DNA of 64,000 nt, from positions 1 to 64,000 of the forward strand of contig JAHYZV010000005.1 in NCBI GenBank assembly GCA_019424245.1, in the 5' to 3' direction. Position 1 is the stretch's first letter. Every line of letters begins with the position of its first letter. The translations under genes were made by a program, and so were the position numbers. Below the pieces are notes generated by a model. That model did no database searches, was not told the DNA's origin, and was given only the letters and a program-made list of their open reading frames with translations. Below are positions 57,698 to 64,000 of the stretch, one piece after another. Source of the DNA: Clostridiales bacterium (GTDB lineage Bacteria; Bacillota; Clostridia; Lachnospirales; Lachnospiraceae).

Positions 57698-60427
57698 ATG
57701 AATTCATCAAAGAAATCAATTCTTAATTCTAACTTTACATATCTTGCTGCCTTTGTACTTCCAGTTATAATGATGATGGCACTGTACTATACAAGAGGCA
57801 TATTCCCATGGGGAAACGAATGTTATCTGAGGTCTGACATGTACCATCAGTATGCACCATTCTTTTCAGAACTGTGGCACAAGATAAGAAATGGTGAAAG
57901 TCTTACTTACTCATGGGATATAGGAATGGGAACTAACTTCACATCTCTGTTCGCATATTACCTTGCAAGTCCATCTAACTGGTTCGTTGCACTTTTCCCA
58001 CAAAAATACACTATAGAGATAATGAATGCATTTATAATACTTAAGATAGCTGGCAGCAGTCTTTCTTTAACGTATTATCTTACTAAACACAATAATAACA
58101 AGCATGTTATTGCTGCCATATTTGGAATGTTCTATGGTATGTCCGGATTCATTGCGGCATACAGCTGGAATATCATGTGGCTTGACTGTGTTATTCTTGT
58201 TCCACTTATCATGCTTGGACTTGAACGACTTGTTAATGAGAACCGCTGCATATTCTATTGCATAACTCTCGGATTATGTATATTTACTAATTATTATATT
58301 GCAATCATGGTATGCCTTTCAGTAGTGATTTACTATGTTGTTCTTATGATTGCTTATAACGGTATTAAAAGCCCTATGCAGTATGTGAAGAAATTTATTA
58401 ATTTCTGTGTATATTCACTGCTTGCCGGTGGACTGGGAGCGTGTCTTCTTCTGCCTGAATTCTATACATTTTCACTTTCAGCCTCAAGCGACACAACATT
58501 CCCTGATAAGCTTATTTCTTATTTCAGCATATTATCAATGCTCACAAGACAGCTTATCAACATTCCGGTTCATTTAGGACTGGACCATCTGCCTAATATA
58601 TACTGCGGCGTTGCTGTTTTTGTACTGCTACCGCTTTATATTATGTGCAGCAAAGTCAATGCACGCGAGAAGATTGGCAAATGTGTCATCCTGCTTATCT
58701 TCCTGACAGCATTTAACTTAAATATACCTAACTATATATGGCATGGTATGCATTTTCCTAACAGCCTGCCTTGCAGACAGTCATTCATATATATATTCTT
58801 TCTGCTTGCAATGTGCTATGAAGCTGTTATTAACCTTAAGAATTCTACTAACAGGCAGCTTGGTGCATCATTATGGATTGCAATTGGTCTTCTGCTTATT
58901 ATGGAAGAACTTTTTATTAACTCAGAGACTGAATATTCATTTAAGAGTGTATATATAAGTGGAATATTTATTCTTATATATGGTCTGTTAATGTTTATTC
59001 ATAACAACGCCAGGCTCAAAATTCCTGTTGTTCTTATGCTTGCATTCTCAGTATCAATCATTGAATGTACACTGAATATGGATGCAACCGGTATTGGAAC
59101 AACAAGCCGTACATCATATCTTCTTGATTATGATGCCGTAAAGACTGTTACAAAAACCGTATCTGATAATGACACATCCTTCTATAGAATGGATAAGCTT
59201 TTTGGTGCGCGTTCTAAGAATGATGGTGCATGGCATAATTACAGAACTGTTTCAACATTTTCATCAACATGCAATGCAGGGATGTCAAAGCTTTACAACC
59301 TTATAGGAATGGAAAATTCAACTAATGCATATGGCTGCAATGGTCTTACCGCTGTTACTGATTCTCTTTTCTCTGTAAAATACACTATTTCTAACCGACT
59401 TTTAGTTGAAAGTGATATAAGAAATTATTATACAGGCAGCGATGGTGAATTTGTGTATAAGAATAATTACACACTTCCTATTGGTTATGCGATTAACAGT
59501 TCAACAGCATATGACCTTGTTATGGCTAAGAATAACAATGGTATTGAGAACCAGAATCTTCTTATTCAATCTCTTACCGGAATAAGTGATGTATTTGAAT
59601 ATACTACCTCATTCCCTACTGAAGCCGATTGTATCATCACGCCGGCAAAAAGTGGTCATATGTACCTGTCAGTTGCAAATAAATCTGTTGATTCCGTAAC
59701 TGTTACTATTAATAACACAACCACTTACACCTACAATAATATAAAGAGCAATAACCGGATTCTTGATATTGGTTATGTCCACGACACAGATACTGTCGAA
59801 GTAACTTCTGATACCGGCGGAATGAATCTTTCTGTATACACACTCGATGAAGACAAATTCATCAGGGCTTACAATAAACTCAATTCAGAAAGCTATCAGG
59901 TTGAGAAATTCTCTGATACTAAGTTTACAGGAACTCTTACTGCTTCCTCAGACAAAGCAATATTATTCTCTATTCCATACGATGGTGGCTGGTCTGTGTA
60001 TATTGATGGCAAGAAAGCTGACACTTATGCCTGGGAAAATGCATTGTTATGTGTTGACGTAAGTGCCGGAACTCATACCGTTGTATTAAAATATCGTCCT
60101 GTTAATTTAATATTGGGTTGCGTTATTACTACACTTTGCATTATTATATTGATTGGCATTTATCTTGCCAACTGCTTTATTAAAGCAGGAAAAGTAAATA
60201 TGGCATATTTTCCGTTAGTTATCAGAAAATATCTTGATGATCCGTCTCTTACTGACAAATACATTAAGAAACTGTCTGATGATAATATAGAAAGTTCTAT
60301 TCTTGATGATATGGATGATTTCGAGAATCTTGAATCACCTGATATTGATGATGAACTTACTGACAGTCTTCTCTCTTCTATTGAAGATGAAGAAGATAAT
60401 TTTAATGAAGAAAATACAGATATTTAA
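57698..60427 (+). CDS. YfhO-family membrane protein (GT-C-like glycosyltransferase)
   Basis: A 909-residue membrane protein of the YfhO/DUF6044-type GT-C family. About 12-13 hydrophobic segments are spread over residues 15-480, with a final one near 797-820. The conserved ECYLRSDMYHQYAPFFSELW loop and LTYSWDIGMGTNFTSLFAYY lie early, facing outside. An extracellular domain (about 480-790) ends in FSIPYDGGWSVYIDGKKADT, typical of YfhO. The C-terminus is cytosolic and very acidic. YfhO glycosylates lipoteichoic acid in Bacillus; here the acceptor is unknown. RBS GGGAGG. Confidence 0.9.
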   Translation: MNSSKKSILNSNFTYLAAFVLPVIMMMALYYTRGIFPWGNECYLRSDMYHQYAPFFSELWHKIRNGESLTYSWDIGMGTNFTSLFAYYLASPSNWFVALFPQKYTIEIMNAFIILKIAGSSLSLTYYLTKHNNNKHVIAAIFGMFYGMSGFIAAYSWNIMWLDCVILVPLIMLGLERLVNENRCIFYCITLGLCIFTNYYIAIMVCLSVVIYYVVLMIAYNGIKSPMQYVKKFINFCVYSLLAGGLGACLLLPEFYTFSLSASSDTTFPDKLISYFSILSMLTRQLINIPVHLGLDHLPNIYCGVAVFVLLPLYIMCSKVNAREKIGKCVILLIFLTAFNLNIPNYIWHGMHFPNSLPCRQSFIYIFFLLAMCYEAVINLKNSTNRQLGASLWIAIGLLLIMEELFINSETEYSFKSVYISGIFILIYGLLMFIHNNARLKIPVVLMLAFSVSIIECTLNMDATGIGTTSRTSYLLDYDAVKTVTKTVSDNDTSFYRMDKLFGARSKNDGAWHNYRTVSTFSSTCNAGMSKLYNLIGMENSTNAYGCNGLTAVTDSLFSVKYTISNRLLVESDIRNYYTGSDGEFVYKNNYTLPIGYAINSSTAYDLVMAKNNNGIENQNLLIQSLTGISDVFEYTTSFPTEADCIITPAKSGHMYLSVANKSVDSVTVTINNTTTYTYNNIKSNNRILDIGYVHDTDTVEVTSDTGGMNLSVYTLDEDKFIRAYNKLNSESYQVEKFSDTKFTGTLTASSDKAILFSIPYDGGWSVYIDGKKADTYAWENALLCVDVSAGTHTVVLKYRPVNLILGCVITTLCIIILIGIYLANCFIKAGKVNMAYFPLVIRKYLDDPSLTDKYIKKLSDDNIESSILDDMDDFENLESPDIDDELTDSLLSSIEDEEDNFNEENTDI

Positions 60428-60445
60428 TTCAAGGAGGATTTATAA

Positions 60446-61822
60446 ATGAAATTATGGGGTGGACGATTCACCAAAGAAACTAATGAGCTTGTTAACAACT
60501 TCAACGCATCAATTTCATTTGACCAGAAGTTCTATAAGCAGGATATTGAAGGAAGTATTGCACATGCTACTATGCTCGGCAAGCAGGGAATTATTCCTGA
60601 AAGCGAAAGTGAGCAGATTGTAGAAGGTCTTAAGGGAATTCTTGCTGATATTGAATCAGGAAAGCTTGAAATCACTGATGAATACGAGGATATCCATACA
60701 TTTATGGAGGCTACTCTTATTGAGAGAATCGGTGATGCCGGAAAGAGACTTCACACAGGACGAAGCAGAAATGACCAGGTTGCTCTTGATATGAGACTTT
60801 TCACAAGACAGGAAGTTCTTAATACTGATGCTGAGCTTAAAGAGCTTATGGCTGTTATCTTAAGAATCATGAAAGAAAACACTCATACATTCATGCCTGG
60901 ATTTACTCATCTTCAGAAGGCACAGCCTGTTACTGTTGCTCATCATTTCGGTGCATATTTCGAAATGTTCAAGCGCGACAGAAGCAGACTTCACGATATA
61001 TATGAAAGAATGAATTACTGTCCTCTTGGTGCAGGTGCACTTGCAGGAACAACTTATCCATTAGACAGAGAACTTACTGCTTCTCTCCTTGGTTTCTACG
61101 GACCAACACTCAACAGCATGGATTCTGTTTCTGACAGAGATTACCTTATTGAATTCTTATCTGCATTATCAACTATCATGATGCATTTAAGCCGTTTCTC
61201 TGAGGAAATATGCATCTGGAATTCTAACGAATACAGATTCATTGAACTTGATGACGCTTTCAGTACAGGAAGCTCTATTATGCCTCAGAAGAAGAACCCT
61301 GATATCGCAGAGCTTGTAAGAGGTAAGACAGGCAGAGTATATGGTGCTCTTATGAGCCTCCTTACAACAATGAAGGGTATTCCTCTTGCTTACAATAAAG
61401 ATATGCAGGAAGATAAGGAATTATCATTTGACGCATTTGACACAGCCAAAGGCTGCATCAGCCTTTTCAAGGGCATGATTGATACTATGAAGTTCAACAA
61501 CAAGAGAATGGAAGCTTCAGCAAAGAACGGCTTCACTAATGCTACTGATGCTGCTGACTACCTTGTTAAAAAGGGTGTTCCTTTCAGAGAAGCCCACGGT
61601 ATTGTCGGCCAGCTTGTTCTTATGTGCATCGAGAAAAATATTGCACTTGATGACCTTTCACTTGAAGAATACAAGGCTGTAAGCCCTGTATTTGATGAAG
61701 ATATCTACGAGGCTATCAGCCTTCAGACTTGTGTAGATAAGAGACTTACTCTTGGTGCTCCGGGACCGGAGGTTATGAATAAGGTTATTGCTATTTATGA
61801 TAAATATATGGAAGATAATTAA
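60446..61822 (+). CDS. argH: Argininosuccinate lyase
   Basis: A 458-residue enzyme of the last step of arginine synthesis, splitting argininosuccinate into arginine and fumarate. Seen: MKLWGGRFTKETNELVNNFN, then HTGRSRNDQVALDMRLF near residue 110, TIPGFTHLQ-type MPGFTHLQKAQPVT, and the lyase signature GSSIMPQKKNPD near 280. RBS AAGGAGG with good spacing. It follows the YfhO gene by 18 bases and may share its transcript. argG is not in the window. Confidence 0.98.
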   Translation: MKLWGGRFTKETNELVNNFNASISFDQKFYKQDIEGSIAHATMLGKQGIIPESESEQIVEGLKGILADIESGKLEITDEYEDIHTFMEATLIERIGDAGKRLHTGRSRNDQVALDMRLFTRQEVLNTDAELKELMAVILRIMKENTHTFMPGFTHLQKAQPVTVAHHFGAYFEMFKRDRSRLHDIYERMNYCPLGAGALAGTTYPLDRELTASLLGFYGPTLNSMDSVSDRDYLIEFLSALSTIMMHLSRFSEEICIWNSNEYRFIELDDAFSTGSSIMPQKKNPDIAELVRGKTGRVYGALMSLLTTMKGIPLAYNKDMQEDKELSFDAFDTAKGCISLFKGMIDTMKFNNKRMEASAKNGFTNATDAADYLVKKGVPFREAHGIVGQLVLMCIEKNIALDDLSLEEYKAVSPVFDEDIYEAISLQTCVDKRLTLGAPGPEVMNKVIAIYDKYMEDN

Positions 61823-61825
61823 ATA

Positions 61826-62068
61826 GTATTTCGGGGTTGTACAGTCTATGAGTCAAGCATTAGTGCCAACTTTAGGTAAGCTGACCTAGTGGCTGTAAAT
61901 GCCGCCATATACAGAGTTTATTACGGTGCAGGAAATCAAACGCGCTTCGCTTGAACGAGATTTCCTGCACCGAACTTTTGTATATAGCGGCATTAACACC
62001 CACACGGTAAGCTTACATTCCGTTGTCGCTAACGCTTAACTCACAGACACTACCACCGCGAAGTACCG
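61826..62068 (+). repeat. Large imperfect palindrome (243 bp)
   Basis: The left arm from 61826 and the right arm to 62068 are reverse complements of each other over nearly their whole length, with roughly three of four positions matching. A perfect 14-bp inner stem lies at 61924-61937 with 61959-61972 (CGGTGCAGGAAATC). The 61898-61915 and 61979-61995 parts contain the AATGCCGC...GCGGCATT match. The palindrome starts three bases after the argH stop. I see no coding frame. Confidence 0.8.
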
Positions 62069-62097
62069 ATTTTGTTTCATGCCATATGTCTCCAGTA

Positions 62098-62129
62098 TTT
62101 AAAAAATGGTATGGATAATCCCATACCAT
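62098..62129 (-). terminator. Minus-strand terminator, probably for the topoisomerase gene unit
   Basis: ATGGTATGG and CCATACCAT pair around a GATTAT loop on the minus strand, then TTTTTTAAAT. It lies 270 bases past the stop of the topoisomerase gene, so the palindromic element between would be part of that transcript. Confidence 0.75.
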
Positions 62130-62257
62130 ATTCTGACTAACAAAGTGACCTCGCTGGTCAAATTATTCTTTCAAATGTAGTCTCGCCAACCCAAAAACAA
62201 TTTAACTAACTATCCATTTATATTTTAGAAAAATATACTTTTTTTATCGGTGGTCAT

Positions 62258-62380
62258 GTCGAAGAAGTGCTTCACACCATCACAACTAAATTGTAAGCTG
62301 TCGGTGTGGGTGTTATGCCGCCATATACAGCCACTAGGACCGCTTACCTTAGTTGTGATGGTGTGAAGCACTTCTTCGAC
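62258..62380 (-). repeat. Palindromic element with 32-bp perfect inverted repeat
   Basis: Arms at 62258-62289 and 62349-62380 are perfect reverse complements over 32 bp. The 59-base loop, read on the minus strand, resembles parts of the palindrome at 61826-62068: GGTAAGC, CCTAGTGGCTGTA and ACACCCACAC all recur in order. So the two are related, in opposite orientations. No T-run follows either arm directly. The 125 bases between this element and the terminator at 62098 hold nothing else I can support. Confidence 0.8.
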
Positions 62381-62396
62381 TCCCCAACCGTTAAAA

Positions 62397-64000
62397 TCAT
62401 ACTCTTATCTTAGTTCCCTTAGTATCCCTGTGTGCCGTCTTCATCTTGGCAAAGCTGATACTCCTGCCCTTATATTCCATGGTGAACTCATCACCTTCTG
62501 TTAGCAGGAATACATCTTCTATATAATCATCTTTTGAAAGCTTGATTCCTCTTACGCCAACAGCACTCTTCTTCTTCATTGGAATGTCTGTTAATGGGAA
62601 CTTTAAGAATACGCCGCCTTCTGTCTGCACAATTACATTCTGGTTACTCTCAACAACCTCTTCTTCCTTGATTTCTCCATCAAGTGAGAACTTGGAATAG
62701 ATTTCTACTCTTGCGTCTGTAGAATACATTCCGATTAGCTTATCATCATCTGCTAATTTCGTACATGCAACTGTACGCTTTGAAACCTGGAATTCTTCGC
62801 TGTCTACAAGCTTCATCATTCCCTGTCTTGTGACAAACAGCATTTTCTGATTCTTAAGTCGTTCAAATGGAGTAATGTACACAATTATCTCCTTAGAGCT
62901 GTCATAGTTACACAGATTATCAATCGGTGTGCCTTTATCTCTGAACTTAGTGAATGGCAGATCCTTTATCTTTAACTGATGCATGTCTCCCATATCAGTA
63001 AATATGCAGATTTTATCTGTGTTCATTACCGGAATGACATATTTGTTCTCATTAAATACAGCATCTTTATTTCTCTCAAATGCAGCCATATCAATGGTTC
63101 TTGCATATCCGAATCTGTCCATAATAAACATAACTTCCATCTCTGGAATCTTCTTTTCCTCAAATACAGCAGCTTCGCCGTCTTCAATTACAGTTCTTCT
63201 TTCAACACCATATTCCTTCTTAATATTAAGAAGGTCAGACTTGATAACCTTAGCCATCTCTTTTCTGCTGCCAAGTATCTTTTCATACTTCTCAATCTTC
63301 TTGACACATTCATCATATTCCTTCTGAAGATTAAGAATTTCAAGGCCAATCAGCTTGTACAGACGCATTTCTAATATTGCGCCAGCCTGTCTCTCTGTGA
63401 AATCAAGACCTGAAGCCTGCTTTTTTGACTGCTCTGACTTAAACTTGATTCCCTCAACATTACCATTAACAAGGCAGTCCTTAGCCATCTTAAGATTAGC
63501 ACTGCCTCGTAATATCTCGATAATAAGGTCAATAATATCACATGCTCTTATAAGACCTTCCTTAATCTCCCTGTTAGCCTTCTCCTTTTCAAGAAGTGTT
63601 GTGTACTTTCTTGTAGCAAGCTCATACTGGAAATTAATGTGGTGTTTTATTATATCCTTAATACCTAAGGTCTCAGGTCTTCCATCAACGATAGCCAGCA
63701 TATTTACGCCAAATGTATCTTCCAACTTGGTCTTCTTGTAAAGAAGATTTTCAAGATTCTTGACATCAGCGTTCTTCTTAAGTTCAAGGACAATTCTTAT
63801 TCCTTCCTTAGAAGATTCATTGGAAATGTCGACAATATCGGTAGTTTTCTTAGTTTCTATAAGGCTTACTACATCAGATATAAATTTACCTATGTTAGCA
63901 CCAATCATTGTATATGGAATCTCTGTAATAACAAGCTTGTCCTTCTCAGAACGGTTCTTGGCAGGCTCGAATACGACCTTGCCTCTTAACTTAATCTTAC
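62397..64000 (-). CDS. DNA topoisomerase IV / gyrase subunit A, C-terminal part (partial)
   Basis: The 5' end runs off the window; about 534 codons remain. Type II topoisomerases of this family pass DNA through a double-strand break. Seen: VITEIPYTMIGANIGKFISD, which corresponds to the tower/shoulder domain in GyrA/ParC, LTERQAGAILEMRLYKLIGL-type FTERQAGAILEMRLYKLIGL, and a C-terminal beta-pinwheel (ending FAKMKTAHRDTKGTKIRV). No GyrA box (QRRGGKG) is seen in the pinwheel, which favours ParC. The catalytic Tyr lies outside the window. Confidence 0.85.
   Translation of the reverse strand, partial: KIKLRGKVVFEPAKNRSEKDKLVITEIPYTMIGANIGKFISDVVSLIETKKTTDIVDISNESSKEGIRIVLELKKNADVKNLENLLYKKTKLEDTFGVNMLAIVDGRPETLGIKDIIKHHINFQYELATRKYTTLLEKEKANREIKEGLIRACDIIDLIIEILRGSANLKMAKDCLVNGNVEGIKFKSEQSKKQASGLDFTERQAGAILEMRLYKLIGLEILNLQKEYDECVKKIEKYEKILGSRKEMAKVIKSDLLNIKKEYGVERRTVIEDGEAAVFEEKKIPEMEVMFIMDRFGYARTIDMAAFERNKDAVFNENKYVIPVMNTDKICIFTDMGDMHQLKIKDLPFTKFRDKGTPIDNLCNYDSSKEIIVYITPFERLKNQKMLFVTRQGMMKLVDSEEFQVSKRTVACTKLADDDKLIGMYSTDARVEIYSKFSLDGEIKEEEVVESNQNVIVQTEGGVFLKFPLTDIPMKKKSAVGVRGIKLSKDDYIEDVFLLTEGDEFTMEYKGRSISFAKMKTAHRDTKGTKIRV

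Overview
The window is AT-rich, tightly packed chromosomal DNA from a Gram-positive anaerobe. Gene content and sequence style point to Lachnospiraceae. Close kinship to Lachnospira / [Eubacterium] eligens is a guess, based on a pectinesterase, ATP-type PEP carboxykinase and a typical clostridial 6S RNA and tmRNA. Most genes lie on the minus strand. Endospore genes (SpoIID-like, SpoIIP, GPR, a SpoVB-type flippase) sit beside competence genes (comEA, comEC). No prophage, CRISPR array or intact transposon is visible.

Layout. 1-6.4 kb: prmA (partial), M18 aminopeptidase, scpB, scpA, a YihY membrane protein, a SpoIID-like protein and a 6S RNA gene. 6.4-12.8 kb: pckA, a sigma-like protein lacking promoter-binding parts, an RpiB-family isomerase, bioY with a probable BirA operator, a GNAT enzyme, a pectinesterase without signal peptide and a lipoprotein. 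12.9-22.5 kb: a two-component system, small enzymes (HD hydrolase, LUD protein, flavodoxin), yqeY, a PL7 alginate-lyase-like lipoprotein with a metallo-beta-lactamase-fold partner, and two tandem membrane HD-GYP proteins, one degenerate. 22.5-33.8 kb: a vanZ remnant, a scarred ssrA locus, smpB, rnr, secG, then glycolytic gpmI, tpiA, pgk and gap, and a Na/Pi cotransporter. 34-41 kb: PHP phosphatase, GH13 enzyme, cysteine desulfurase, flippase, small unknowns and metA. 41-50 kb: a probable GNAT toxin-antitoxin pair, ligA, an RNA pseudouridine synthase, tRNA-Arg(CCG), a DUF5688 protein, pepD, spoIIP, gpr and rpsT. 50-57.5 kb: holA, comEC, a GerMN lipoprotein, a second two-component system and comEA, read as one minus-strand run. 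57.7-64 kb: a YfhO-type protein, argH, a 570-bp non-coding region with two related giant palindromes, and a topoisomerase IV/gyrase A gene running off the end.

Functional links. tmRNA, SmpB and RNase R are adjacent and act together in ribosome rescue and decay of the problem mRNA. gap, pgk, tpiA and gpmI form the lower glycolytic block, although most of them have their own terminator. ComEA and ComEC form the DNA-uptake path and share a transcription direction with a PhoR/PhoP-like sensor pair.

The least explained items are the paired palindromes at 61826-62383, the small-protein/GNAT pair at 41073-41862, the repeated tmRNA 3' ends at 23001-23205, and the sigma-like protein at 8123-9061.
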